Under the pieces are notes generated by a model, which had not been told where the DNA came from, did no database searches, and saw only the letters and a list, made by a program, of their open reading frames with translations. Position numbers and translations under genes: made by a program. This document shows positions 26,416 to 35,538 of a stretch of DNA of 64,000 nt, piece by piece. The stretch is from Candidatus Thorarchaeota archaeon. GTDB taxonomy: Archaea; Asgardarchaeota; Thorarchaeia; Thorarchaeales; Thorarchaeaceae. Numbering within the stretch: position 1 is the first letter of the stretch; each line of letters starts with the position of its first letter. The stretch covers positions 1 to 64,000 of the forward strand of contig RDNZ01000009.1 in the NCBI GenBank assembly GCA_011364905.1, read 5' to 3'.

Positions 26416-27768
26416 TTGGACAAATACATAGAAAGTGTCTACAACCGTGTCGTTGAGAAAGATCCTCATCAGAAGATCTTTCATCAGGCATTAATAGAAG
26501 TACTGGAGTCATTAGAGCCAGCCATAAAGAAGTACCCCCAATACAAGGAGTATGCAATTCTTGAAAGAATCACCGAGCCTGAGAGGGTAATCAAGTTCCG
26601 TGTTCCTTGGGTGGATAAAGATGGGAAGATTCAGGTCAATCGAGGTTTCCGGATTCAGTTCAATTCCGCTCTTGGTCCATACAAAGGCGGACTGAGATTC
26701 CATCCAACAGTGACGGAGGATATTCTGAAGTTCCTCGGCTTTGAGCAAATCTTCAAGAATAGCCTTACGACATTGCCCATGGGTGGCGGAAAGGGAGGCT
26801 CTGATTTTGATCCAAAAGGTAAAACCGATGCTGAAGTTGAAAGTTTTTGCGAGAGCTTGATGTTTGAGCTCTATCGGCACATTGGTCAATTCACAGATGT
26901 GCCTGCAGGTGATATTGGCGTAGGTGGTCGCGAGATTGGTTACTTATATGGAGCGTACCGAAAGATTTCAAACTATCATGGAACCGGAGTCCTAACCGGT
27001 AAAGGCGCTGGTTGGGGCGGTTCACTAATCCGTCCTGAGGCAACAGGATATGGTTGCGTCTACTTCGTAAACGAAATGCTGAAGACACGCAACGAAGACA
27101 TTAAGGGAAAGGTAGTTGTGGTTTCCGGCTCTGGTAATGTCGCTCAATACGCAGTTGAAAAATGCATCGACCTTGGAGCCAAGGTCATTGCCATGAGTGA
27201 CTCAACTGGTTGGATTCATGATCCTGCTGGCATAGATAGGGAGAAGCTAGCATGGATTCTGGAGCTCAAAAACGAGCGAAGAGGTCGCATCAGGGAATAT
27301 GCAGACCAATTCAAAGTTGACTACACAGTAACTGCCAAAGGCACACCATGGAGTCTGAAGTGTGACATTGCTCTTCCATGTGCAACCCAGAACGAGGTTG
27401 ATGCAAAGGAAGCAAAAATGTTGGTGGACAATGGAGTTATGGCTGTTGGAGAAGGCGCCAATATGCCCACAGTTCCAGAGGGTATTGAGATTTTTCTGGA
27501 GAATAATATTCTCTTTGCACCTGGTAAGGCCGCTAATGCTGGTGGTGTATCTGTATCCGGACTTGAGATGGCGCAAAACAGTCAAAGATACTTCTGGACA
27601 CGCGAAGAAGTGGACGCGAAGCTCCATCAAATCATGCAAGCCATTCATGCCAATGCGTACAAGACATCTGAGTTGTTCGGCAAAAAAGGCAATTACATGG
27701 TTGGCGCAAACATAGCAGGTTTCTTGAAAGTTGCGGATGCAATGATTGCTCAGGGACATCGCGTTTAG
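26416..27768 (+). CDS. gdhA: Glutamate dehydrogenase, 450-residue (NADP-type) class
   Basis: 450 residues, start TTG 26416 with GGTGAG 8 nt upstream. Catalytic and substrate motifs are PYKGGLRFHP, LPMGGGKGGSDFDPKGK (catalytic Lys) and PAGDIGVGGREIGYLYG; the Rossmann fold has SGSGNVAQYA. The length and motifs match the ~450-residue hexameric class of bacteria and lower eukaryotes rather than the ~420-residue class usual in archaea. It makes glutamate from 2-oxoglutarate and ammonia, or the reverse. A strong terminator follows. Confidence 0.93.
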   Translation: MDKYIESVYNRVVEKDPHQKIFHQALIEVLESLEPAIKKYPQYKEYAILERITEPERVIKFRVPWVDKDGKIQVNRGFRIQFNSALGPYKGGLRFHPTVTEDILKFLGFEQIFKNSLTTLPMGGGKGGSDFDPKGKTDAEVESFCESLMFELYRHIGQFTDVPAGDIGVGGREIGYLYGAYRKISNYHGTGVLTGKGAGWGGSLIRPEATGYGCVYFVNEMLKTRNEDIKGKVVVVSGSGNVAQYAVEKCIDLGAKVIAMSDSTGWIHDPAGIDREKLAWILELKNERRGRIREYADQFKVDYTVTAKGTPWSLKCDIALPCATQNEVDAKEAKMLVDNGVMAVGEGANMPTVPEGIEIFLENNILFAPGKAANAGGVSVSGLEMAQNSQRYFWTREEVDAKLHQIMQAIHANAYKTSELFGKKGNYMVGANIAGFLKVADAMIAQGHRV

Positions 27769-27778
27769 TTAGATTTTT

Positions 27779-27818
27779 GCAGGACCCTCCATGGGTTCTG
27801 CTCTCTTCTCTTTTTTTC
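27779..27818 (+). terminator. gdhA terminator
   Basis: GCAGGACCC (27779-27787) pairs with GGGTTCTGC (27793-27801; one G-U) over a 5-nt loop, followed by a T-rich run with seven T at 27811-27817. It lies 10 bases after the gdhA stop. Confidence 0.75.
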
Positions 27819-27831
27819 AAAACTGACAGGA

Positions 27832-28437
27832 TTATTTCTTGATGATCTCTAGGAGCTCAGCAAGTCGCCGTTTGACATCGGATTCAACAGTACTTAGTTC
27901 TGCCAATTGTTTGATATGTTGAATCCGGCTTTTTCTATAATCTTCTTCAGAGATATGACCACTGCGCCGTTGAATCTCTAATCTATCAGATTCAGCATTT
28001 ATCTCATTTCTTCTTTCTGTAACCAAATCGAAGCCCTGTTTGAGAGACATCCACTCTATCATTGCGTGGGATTTTTCCTCTTCAACTCTCTCTCTTCTAC
28101 GACGTTCCTCTTCCGCCTGTTTTAATTGCCTATTAGCTGTACGGATCTCCTTTTGAATCTCAAATAGTCTACTTTCAACCTCTCGTTTCACTTGGACCAT
28201 CTGTGTAGACTCAGACCATTTTTCCCTGTAACGCACAATATGCTCTTGCTCTGTTATCTGTCCATTCTCTAATTGCCTGTCCAAATGACTGAGTTCCGCT
28301 TGGATTTCTTGGAGTTGGCTCTTTATCTCATCGTAGGACTTTCGAAGAGAAACCCACTCAACGCTGTATTGCGAAAGCACTTCTTTGGGGTCCATATAAT
28401 AGACGTCTTCCGGCGGGGCTCCTTCATAGTGACTCAT
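27832..28437 (-). CDS. Coiled-coil protein with two internal repeats
   Basis: 201 residues from ATG 28437, which has CAGGAG upstream; GTG 28464 is in frame. Almost wholly helical. Two related blocks are visible, each running from a WVSL/WMSL helix through a long coil to a turn (ENGQITEQEH and RSGHISEEDY) and a second helix. The turn also occurs in the protein at 52336-52926 (GYIPEDEY). No family name is known to me; likely a structural or scaffold protein. Confidence 0.65.
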   Translation of the reverse strand: MSHYEGAPPEDVYYMDPKEVLSQYSVEWVSLRKSYDEIKSQLQEIQAELSHLDRQLENGQITEQEHIVRYREKWSESTQMVQVKREVESRLFEIQKEIRTANRQLKQAEEERRRRERVEEEKSHAMIEWMSLKQGFDLVTERRNEINAESDRLEIQRRSGHISEEDYRKSRIQHIKQLAELSTVESDVKRRLAELLEIIKK

Positions 28438-28584
28438 TTGTTGTGGCTCCTGCAATACTCTCACGAGTAAAAATCTGACTTAAGGGATTTTCTAAGATGC
28501 CATTTTCAACATATCTGAAGAAATCTGTAAGACCCATCCGCTTAAGAGGGGGAATTATCTATTTCAAAATCGTTGTGCTTGAGG

Positions 28585-29652
28585 ATGAACATCGACATCG
28601 ATCTAGTTCCCAAGGCTCAGAGAAAGGAAAAGCCAACTGACGTTCTGCAAGTAGCATTTGGTACAGTCTTCTCTGACCACATGTTTTCAATGCGCTACAA
28701 TGGCTCAGAATGGACTGATGCAAGAATCCATCCGTATGGTCCTCTCTCATTGAGTCCTGCCGCCTTGTGTTTGCATTACGGTCAGGGTATCTTCGAGGGC
28801 ATGAAGGCTTACCGAAGAGGTGAAAGGATTCTTCTTTTTAGACCAGAGATGAACTTCAAGCGCCTAAATGTTTCAGCAACGCGAATGGTCATGCCCACTA
28901 TAGACCCTGACTTTGGTTTGCATTCATTGATGGAATTGATAAAAACCGATTCTGAATGGGTTCCGGAGGTTCCTGGAAGTTCCCTATACATTCGTCCGAC
29001 AATGATTGCAACTGAACCCAAGCTTGGTGTACGGCCATCATCTGAATATCTCTATTACATCATTCTTAGCCCGGTGGGGCCATATTTCAAGGAGGGTTTC
29101 AGTCCGGTTAAGATATATGTCAGCGACAAGTACGTCCGAGCAGTGAAGGGAGGAACAGGTGCAGCCAAAGCAATAGGGAACTATGCAGCTAGCCTACTAG
29201 CAGGAACTAATGCAGTCAAGGTAGGCTATTCGCAGGTACTCTGGCTCGATGCTCTTGAAAGAAAGTGGATTGAGGAAGTCGGGACGATGAACCTGTTTGT
29301 CCGATTCGACGATGAGGTTGTGACGCCACCACTTGCTGGGTCTATTCTCCCCGGAGTAACCCGCGACTCTGTTCTCACCCTTGTCAAGGATTACGGCCTA
29401 AAGCCAAATGAACGGATGATCTCTATTGACGAAGTCATTGAAGGGCTTAGTTCAGGAAAAGTGAAAGAAATATTCGGTTGTGGTACAGCTGCAATCATTG
29501 CTCCGGTAGGGTCTCTCTGGTACAAGGATAAACCATATGCTGTATCTAACGGTCAGACCGGAGAGTTGACTCAAAGGCTATTCGAAGACCTAATAGCCAT
29601 TCAATCTGGCGAACTGGAAGATACTCATGGTTGGGTAGTACCAGTGGAATAA
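28585..29652 (+). CDS. ilvE: Branched-chain amino-acid aminotransferase
   Basis: About 355 residues from ATG 28585 (TTG 28573 and 28579 in frame). Fold-type IV PLP enzyme: the PLP lysine is in TGAAKAIGNYAAS, with the conserved EVGTMNLFV and later GCGTAAIIAPVG phosphate loop. The 355-residue length with an N-terminal extension (DHMFSMRYNG) matches the larger BCAT class shared by eukaryotes and many bacteria. Final step of Leu/Ile/Val synthesis. Confidence 0.93.
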   Translation: MNIDIDLVPKAQRKEKPTDVLQVAFGTVFSDHMFSMRYNGSEWTDARIHPYGPLSLSPAALCLHYGQGIFEGMKAYRRGERILLFRPEMNFKRLNVSATRMVMPTIDPDFGLHSLMELIKTDSEWVPEVPGSSLYIRPTMIATEPKLGVRPSSEYLYYIILSPVGPYFKEGFSPVKIYVSDKYVRAVKGGTGAAKAIGNYAASLLAGTNAVKVGYSQVLWLDALERKWIEEVGTMNLFVRFDDEVVTPPLAGSILPGVTRDSVLTLVKDYGLKPNERMISIDEVIEGLSSGKVKEIFGCGTAAIIAPVGSLWYKDKPYAVSNGQTGELTQRLFEDLIAIQSGELEDTHGWVVPVE

Positions 29653-29665
29653 ACACACTGACAGT

Positions 29666-30082
29666 CTAATCGTATCCGAGCTCTTCTCGTTCAGCATCTG
29701 AAACATCAGGTTCCTCAGAGTCCAGAGTATCCCAAGCAGGAGGCGGATCTTCAGATACATCCGCAGAGGGTGGTTCCGGTATGTCTGGTTCATCGAATGT
29801 AGACTCCGTAGGAAATTCAATCTCCTCCTCCTCCTCCTCTTCTTCTTCTTCTTCCTCCTCCTCCTCTTCGTCTATATCCTGCAACCTGAATTCTGCTACT
29901 AGTTTTCCTTCCTCAATCTTTTCGAGAAGCATTCTGAATATCCTTTCAACAACTTTACTGCGTCCTTTTGCTTCGAATTCGATATTGCCGATTCCGAATT
30001 CAACCTCACAATAGTCTGTTTTCTTCCCTTTCTTCTGTTCTTTGCCGGACTCTACTTTTTCTTCCTCTGACACAGCATTCAC
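29666..30082 (-). CDS. Small acidic protein with poly-Glu stretch
   Basis: 138 residues. A folded-looking N-terminal part (YCEVEFGIGNIEFEAKGRSKVVERIFRMLLEKIEEG) is followed by 16 consecutive Glu codons (about 29823-29870) and a Pro/Asp/Glu-rich tail. No family recognised. The GAG/GAA run reads as a serine run on the other strand, which is an artefact. Confidence 0.55.
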   Translation of the reverse strand: MNAVSEEEKVESGKEQKKGKKTDYCEVEFGIGNIEFEAKGRSKVVERIFRMLLEKIEEGKLVAEFRLQDIDEEEEEEEEEEEEEEEEIEFPTESTFDEPDIPEPPSADVSEDPPPAWDTLDSEEPDVSDAEREELGYD

Positions 30083-30173
30083 CCTATCGGCTTGTAGGAC
30101 TTGAGACCTAATAAAACGTATAGTTGGTCCGAAGCATTTTAGTGCAGAATTGTATGAATGACACGGTGTCGAG

Positions 30174-30683
30174 GTGTTAATCCTGCCATCGCAGCTAGTT
30201 GTTGACTATACAAAATGTACTGGGTGCCGGATTTGTGAGCTTGCTTGCACAGCAAAGAAGGAAGGTCGGTTCCAACCAAGTCTTGCTAGGCTCAAGATTG
30301 TTCGATATGACGATCTTGGGATTGACCTACCAAATGTTTGTGGACCCTGCGAAACCGCACCATGTGTTGATATCTGCCCTGTTTATGCTATTCGACGAGA
30401 CCCAATCTCTAAGATGACATTCCTCGACAATGACAGGTGCATACTTTGCAAGTCTTGTGTTGGAGCATGTGTAAACGGTGTCATTCTCTTAGACACCAAA
30501 AGGATGAGGATTATCAAGTGTGATCATTGTGGAGGAGACCCTGAGTGTGCTAAGGCATGCCCGACTGGAGCGATATCATATTCACATGTTTCCGTTGCCC
30601 CATCCTTAGATAGACATGATAAAATCTCGAGTTACCTTCGAGAGATAGAACGAACAGCTCAAGAGTCCGGCGGAGCTGAGTAA
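30174..30683 (+). CDS. Four-cluster [4Fe-4S] ferredoxin-type electron-transfer protein
   Basis: 169 residues from GTG 30174. Four cysteine groups are present: CTGCRICELAC, CGPCETAPCVDICP, CILCKSCVGAC and CDHCGGDPECAKACP, enough for four [4Fe-4S] clusters as in DmsB/HycB-type subunits. It ends one base before the AOR gene and is surely cotranscribed with it, so it most likely carries electrons to or from that enzyme. Confidence 0.9.
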   Translation: MLILPSQLVVDYTKCTGCRICELACTAKKEGRFQPSLARLKIVRYDDLGIDLPNVCGPCETAPCVDICPVYAIRRDPISKMTFLDNDRCILCKSCVGACVNGVILLDTKRMRIIKCDHCGGDPECAKACPTGAISYSHVSVAPSLDRHDKISSYLREIERTAQESGGAE

Positions 30684-30684
30684 A

Positions 30685-32577
30685 TTGAGTCTAGGTGGCT
30701 ATAACGGTAAGATCCTGCGTGTCAACCTGAGTGACGGCAGCTTCGAAGTGGACCCTCTTCCCAAATCTTGGGTCAAGGACTATATCGGCGGTGATGGATT
30801 CGGAGTCAAACTCCTTTTTGAGGAGGTGCCGGGTGGTACTGATCCTTTAAGTGCTGATAACAAGCTAATAATTGGTACTGGGCCGATTACAGGCACAATG
30901 TGGCCAATGAGCGGACGAACCGTTTTCATTTCAAAAGCACCTCTCACAGGAATTTGGGGTGAAAGCCACGTTGGAGGTTTTCTAGGTCCCGAACTGAAGT
31001 ACGCAGGATACGACATGCTTGTTGTGGAAGGAAAAGCCGAACATCCGGTCTACATTCGCATTGAAGATACTCATCTTGAATTATGCGAGGCTTCACATTT
31101 ATGGGGGTCGACAACCGACCAGACTACTATTAACATCAAAAAAGCTCATCATGACCCGGATATTCAGGTGGCAGCCATAGGTCCTGCTGGTGAGCGCCTT
31201 GTACGGTTCGCCTCGGTAATAGTAAATCATGCACGGGCTGCTGGACGTACTGGAATGGGCTCTGTACTAGGCTCAAAGAATGTGAAAGCAATCGCGATTC
31301 GTGGTCATGGAGGAGTTGATGTGTATGATCATGAGGGTTTCTTTGAGCTCGCAAAAAAGGCTCATCGTCGAGTGCGCGAGAATCCACAAGCAAGAGAGAT
31401 GGGTAAATGGGGGACTTGGATTCTTACTGCGGTCAAACAGGAAATTGGAGAGTTACCCACATACAACCATCGGACAGGAGTTTTTCCCGGATTTGAGAAG
31501 TTGACCGGAGATTACATTCGACCAAGATTCACTATATCTGATAGGGCTTGTTTCGGATGTAGTCTTGGTTGCAAGAAAGTAAACTATGTTAAAACTGGTC
31601 CATTCGCTGGGACACTTGAAGAGGGTCCTGAATATGAGGGCTTGATGGCTTTTGGTAGTTCATTGGGAATCGACGACTATGCTACCACCCTAAAGGCAAA
31701 TCAGATTTGCAACCGATATGGAATGGACATCATTTCAGCAGGTGCGACTATCGGTTTTGCCATTGAGGCTTTCGAGAATGGCGTGATCACCGAGAAGGAC
31801 ACAGGTGGCCTCAAGCTTGAGTGGGGCAACAGAGAACAGGCAATTCACCTTCTTGAGATGATCGCAGCCCGTCAAGAGTTTGGAAACCTTCTCGCTGAGG
31901 GAAGCAAGCGTGCCGCAGAGTCGATTGGGAAAGGTGCTGGCAAGTACGCAATGCATGTGAAAGGGTTAGAGGTATCTGGTCAGGATGGTCGCACACATCG
32001 AAGCATCGGTCTTGGACATGCAACTGCCGCGCGAGGCGCTGACCATCTTCGAAGCCTAGTAGTGGTGGATCAATTAGGCTATGAGGATGTTGCTGCAAAA
32101 CGTTGGGGCGCTGATAAACTTCCTGAGATTATAGACCCTTACACTGAGAAATACAAGGCCACTGCGGTTGTTGAAAGCGAAAATGCCTACTGTATAAGGG
32201 ACACTCTGATTGTCTGCTGGTATTCCGTTTCATGGCCTCCTATATTTTGGATGGAGGATTTCGCTGAGATGTTGCCCTTCGCAACAGGTGTGAAGCATTT
32301 TGGAAGTGTTAAGAATCTGACAGAGATTGCTGAACGTGTGGTCACGATGAAACGCCTTTTCAACAAACGTGAGGGAATAACACGAAGGGATGACAATCTT
32401 CCAGACAGGTTCACAAAGGAACCAATGCCTGAAGGACCAGGAAAAGGCCAGACTGTAGACCTCGATCCAATGCTTGATGACTATTACAGACTTCGCGGTT
32501 GGGACCTGAAAACAGGTTTGCCTACAGAAGAAACCATCAAAAGACTCTCATTGGAGTGGACAAAAGCCCACTCCTAA
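30685..32577 (+). CDS. Tungsten-dependent aldehyde ferredoxin oxidoreductase
   Basis: 630 residues from TTG 30685. N-terminal pterin-binding domain with GPITGTMWPMSGR and AAGRTGMGSVLGSKNVKA. The proximal [4Fe-4S] cluster ligands are CFGCSLGC, with a fourth Cys much later (CIRDTLIVCW region). Members oxidise aldehydes to acids with ferredoxin. The close ferredoxin partner upstream is typical of several AOR subfamilies; the exact substrate class is not deducible. Confidence 0.92.
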   Translation: MSLGGYNGKILRVNLSDGSFEVDPLPKSWVKDYIGGDGFGVKLLFEEVPGGTDPLSADNKLIIGTGPITGTMWPMSGRTVFISKAPLTGIWGESHVGGFLGPELKYAGYDMLVVEGKAEHPVYIRIEDTHLELCEASHLWGSTTDQTTINIKKAHHDPDIQVAAIGPAGERLVRFASVIVNHARAAGRTGMGSVLGSKNVKAIAIRGHGGVDVYDHEGFFELAKKAHRRVRENPQAREMGKWGTWILTAVKQEIGELPTYNHRTGVFPGFEKLTGDYIRPRFTISDRACFGCSLGCKKVNYVKTGPFAGTLEEGPEYEGLMAFGSSLGIDDYATTLKANQICNRYGMDIISAGATIGFAIEAFENGVITEKDTGGLKLEWGNREQAIHLLEMIAARQEFGNLLAEGSKRAAESIGKGAGKYAMHVKGLEVSGQDGRTHRSIGLGHATAARGADHLRSLVVVDQLGYEDVAAKRWGADKLPEIIDPYTEKYKATAVVESENAYCIRDTLIVCWYSVSWPPIFWMEDFAEMLPFATGVKHFGSVKNLTEIAERVVTMKRLFNKREGITRRDDNLPDRFTKEPMPEGPGKGQTVDLDPMLDDYYRLRGWDLKTGLPTEETIKRLSLEWTKAHS

Positions 32578-32583
32578 CGAGGT

Positions 32584-33543
32584 TTACATTCTTACATAAT
32601 CTACTCTGTGGGTCGCACCACAGGCGGGACATGCGTACTGATCAGGACCTACCCAATCGATTTGCTCCCACGACATGGGTGCAGAGCAATGTGTACATCT
32701 GTCCTTGATGACTGGCTTAACAAACACTGTGCTACCGCCCGCATCACCAGCTGCTGTTTGCATATCATGAGTTGTTTCTTGCGCTACTGGAGTGCTTGTG
32801 ACTGTTGCGGAGTCACTGACTTGATACTGTGACAGCGGATGATGAGGTGTGATGTAGCTAAAGGGTCGAACCAACCAATCAAGGTGCTCTTTTGATATCG
32901 AGCTCCATGCACGGCTCTGCCATACCGTTAAGAGATGGTCTTGCCGTGGAACCCTGCCTCTAATTTTGAACTTCCCTGATGTCGCTTTGAGCTTAAGCTC
33001 ACGTCCCCTAGCTTCAAATGTTTCAACCATGTATAGCGGAAAGATGAACATCTTTCTTGCTCCAGAATCATACTGATACAATCTGTAGTTTGTGAGTACG
33101 AAGTTATCAGGAATATAGGTGAAAACTTCTTCGCCTTTGAGCCATGCAAAGGTCTGATAGAAATGTCTGGAAAATGGCCTATGAAAGCCAATCGAAACCC
33201 ATCTATTGTAAGGATGCTCTGGATGAACAAATGGAACACCACTGACTTCACAGATCTTTCTTTGGCCGCCAACTCGAAGATTGTCGAACTCGCGAAGCCC
33301 GAGTGCTGCGCGAAGTTCTTCCCTTCTAGGCATCGCTCCCACTAGGTTAATGATTCCGTTCGTAACCTTGCACATAGCAGAATTAGGAGTCAACTTGTAC
33401 TCCTTGATAATGTGCAATGGGATGCTTGCGCTGCTTCGTGATCCTCTATCGAATTGTATCCATCTGTAATTGGTCAGGATGTATTCCTGGTGTTGACTTA
33501 GGACACGTTCGTTCTCTATTGGAATGTATACCAGTGATGACAC
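32584..33543 (-). CDS. Tandem PH-like domains plus C-terminal zinc ribbon
   Basis: 319 residues. Two blocks share a pattern: a short strand with the phrase LTNYRWIQFDRGSRSSASIP (first) and LTNYRLYQYDSGARKMFIFP (second), followed by a helix-like IIKEYKL / MVETFEA and a strand. This is the pattern of bacterial-type PH/GRAM-like domains. A Thr/Ala-rich linker leads to a zinc ribbon CTHC...CPACG with a HRVDYV end. Such proteins may bind lipids or membranes; here that is an inference from fold likeness only. Confidence 0.55.
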   Translation of the reverse strand: MSSLVYIPIENERVLSQHQEYILTNYRWIQFDRGSRSSASIPLHIIKEYKLTPNSAMCKVTNGIINLVGAMPRREELRAALGLREFDNLRVGGQRKICEVSGVPFVHPEHPYNRWVSIGFHRPFSRHFYQTFAWLKGEEVFTYIPDNFVLTNYRLYQYDSGARKMFIFPLYMVETFEARGRELKLKATSGKFKIRGRVPRQDHLLTVWQSRAWSSISKEHLDWLVRPFSYITPHHPLSQYQVSDSATVTSTPVAQETTHDMQTAAGDAGGSTVFVKPVIKDRCTHCSAPMSWEQIDWVGPDQYACPACGATHRVDYVRM

Positions 33544-33633
33544 TTCGATTTACACCAGCTATAGAATAATCTGAATGTGAAGGAAACTGTGTTTTGCCAA
33601 TTAAACCTTAGCCGTAGGGCCTTGAAGTAGGTC

Positions 33634-33867
33634 TTACTGCATGGACCGTGGCATCGTTTGCCTCGGTATCGATATATATAGAATATCATCGTATCCAAGG
33701 ACTCCATAACCACTTGGATTCTCCAATCTCACGTGGTCATCATAGACGTCTTGAACTCTCACGTTCGGTATTTTTGCAAGTGTGTCTCGTTGCTGATAAC
33801 GCAGATACACTGTAAATGCTTGGCCAGTCGTTTTCAAATCTTGAAAAATGCTCCTCCAGTCTGTCAC
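33634..33867 (-). CDS. Small beta-barrel (Sm-like?) protein
   Basis: 77 residues from GTG 33867, which has a strong AGGAGG 9 nt upstream; the same frame runs to TTG 33936 beside the stop of the previous gene. The pattern of strands (FTVYLRYQ, VRVQDVYDDHVRLENP, YDDILYISIP) resembles Sm/Hfq-type RNA-binding barrels, but no signature is clear. It lies downstream of a GIY-YIG protein in the same direction. Confidence 0.5.
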   Translation of the reverse strand: MTDWRSIFQDLKTTGQAFTVYLRYQQRDTLAKIPNVRVQDVYDDHVRLENPSGYGVLGYDDILYISIPRQTMPRSMQ

Positions 33868-33936
33868 TCTTGATTTCCTCCTGTATGTGGATGAAGGTGG
33901 CTGAGCTTTTAATACTTGCTGCTTCGGAAACCTCAA

Positions 33937-34395
33937 TCACAGCAGACCATCCTTTGTCAGGTGTGGTCGAAGTCCCAATCTACTAAATGCTCGACAGAGA
34001 ATCTCATCCAGAGGCTCATCAATGTTGCTCTTGAATATATGGGCTGAACACCCTTTTCTGCAATCAGATGACCCAAATCTTTGAGGTCCAGGGTCGAAGG
34101 TTTCAGATGATGAAATCCTATGAGCGAGATCACATTCCATGTGTTTTGGACTCTCAGCCCAGATTGCATATGACAGCTTGACATTTGCTGAAAGAAGATA
34201 ATCAATGTGCCAGTAAATTGCTTTTTCCTTCCTGAAATGCCTGAGTAGTCTGTTCTCAAGACTAGTGGATCCACCCCCCATAGCTGATCCTACGTAAAGC
34301 CATGTACCTGGTTGAAATGTGAGATGTCCCAGTGATTTAATGTTGACTTCAGTTGGGGCTTTAATCATTATGACCAGAACATATACTCCCTTCAA
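33937..34395 (-). CDS. GIY-YIG / DUF123-family nuclease-like protein
   Basis: 152 residues. GVYVLVI, GTWLYVGSAMGGGS, LLRHFR and YWHIDYLL are the DUF123 hallmarks; a CDLAHRI and a C-terminal RFGSSDCRKGCSAHIF complete it. The family is a compact GIY-YIG relative, often found near endonuclease III genes in archaea, although none lies here. Confidence 0.85.
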   Translation of the reverse strand: MKGVYVLVIMIKAPTEVNIKSLGHLTFQPGTWLYVGSAMGGGSTSLENRLLRHFRKEKAIYWHIDYLLSANVKLSYAIWAESPKHMECDLAHRISSSETFDPGPQRFGSSDCRKGCSAHIFKSNIDEPLDEILCRAFSRLGLRPHLTKDGLL

Positions 34396-34505
34396 GAGTA
34401 AACCTCGATGTTCTTTCTAGGTCCGGAGCTTGATTTAGTGTTTGCTGTCGGTGGCACTCATAGACGATATTGTCATAAGTGTTGGAAGAACATTCTCAAT
34501 CAACC

Positions 34506-35456
34506 ATGGCGTCATCTGAGATTATTCCTGGAATCCACGTAGTAAGGGGCAAGTTTGCAGGCGAGTTTGGATTCATAGCCAGTTACCTAGTAGTAGACTC
34601 AGGAGAGGTTCTTGTTCTTGACCCAGGGACTGCTGGTGATCCTGGAGACCGACTTGAAAAGGCAATTCGGAACTTGGGACTTGATCCTAAGAACGACGTG
34701 GTGGGAATTCTCTGCACCCACGGTCATCCTGATCATGCAGCTGGTGCTGGCCGTCTGAAAAGAGCAACTGGTGCTCCTATACTGATTCATCAAGACGATG
34801 CAGAGCTTCTTCAAACTCCAGCTAAGTTTCTTAATGAACGACTTATGATGGACAAGGCCGAACGGTTTTCAATGAAGTTCGACAAAGGACCGCTCAGAGT
34901 CAATTATCGAGGAGTAGAAGCTGATGAGCTTATTACTCATGGCCAGAATGTCCCGGTAGGCGAAACAAATCTAAAGGTAATTCATACAGGTGGCCATTCA
35001 GCTGGTCACTGTGCCTTCTATGACGCAACAAGCAAGTCTTTGTTCTCAGGAGATGAAGTGAACAACTTTCCCAATGATTCTCGCAAGTTCTATGTTGATA
35101 ATACAGGGAGCATTGTTTCGAAGCTAGCCGCCCTGGACGTTTTATCAAAACTTGGAGCTGATTATCTCTTCCCATCTCATGATACACCGCACCTTTTCGC
35201 AGATGTCCGTCTTCAGTTTGAGGCTGCGAGAGATGGAGTTGTGCATCTTCAAGACACATTACTAACTCTTCTGAGCGCAAGGGGTGAAGCTGATGTTGAA
35301 CAACTGGTTTTTGACATGAAGCAGGCACGAAGTGTTCCCATCCCAGAGAGTTATGATGCTCTAGTCACGACAACCACATATGTGACACTTATGGGACTAA
35401 AGGAAGCTGGATTGATACGTGAGCTTGGAAATGGCATCTGGACCAAAGTTGGATAG
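34506..35456 (+). CDS. Metallo-beta-lactamase-fold hydrolase
   Basis: About 316 residues from ATG 34506 (a TTG at 34479 is in frame). The metal-binding THGHPDHAAG motif, a late HTGGHSAGHC and the SGDEVNNFP region give the two-metal site. A helical C-terminal extension (LLSARGEADVEQLVF to LKEAGLIRELG), in the manner of a winged helix, follows the catalytic domain. Such enzymes include glyoxalase II-like and LACTB2-like proteins. The substrate is unknown. Confidence 0.87.
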   Translation: MASSEIIPGIHVVRGKFAGEFGFIASYLVVDSGEVLVLDPGTAGDPGDRLEKAIRNLGLDPKNDVVGILCTHGHPDHAAGAGRLKRATGAPILIHQDDAELLQTPAKFLNERLMMDKAERFSMKFDKGPLRVNYRGVEADELITHGQNVPVGETNLKVIHTGGHSAGHCAFYDATSKSLFSGDEVNNFPNDSRKFYVDNTGSIVSKLAALDVLSKLGADYLFPSHDTPHLFADVRLQFEAARDGVVHLQDTLLTLLSARGEADVEQLVFDMKQARSVPIPESYDALVTTTTYVTLMGLKEAGLIRELGNGIWTKVG

Positions 35457-35538
35457 CTGCGCGAGCTAGATTCAAATGATTGCGTTATTGTTGTGAAACG
35501 ATTCTCATCTCTCATGTTATGAAAGGGAGAGGTCTACT

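Noticed and set aside
29781-30014. Serine-run ORF on the plus strand
   Set aside because: Antisense image of the poly-Glu gene at 29666-30082.
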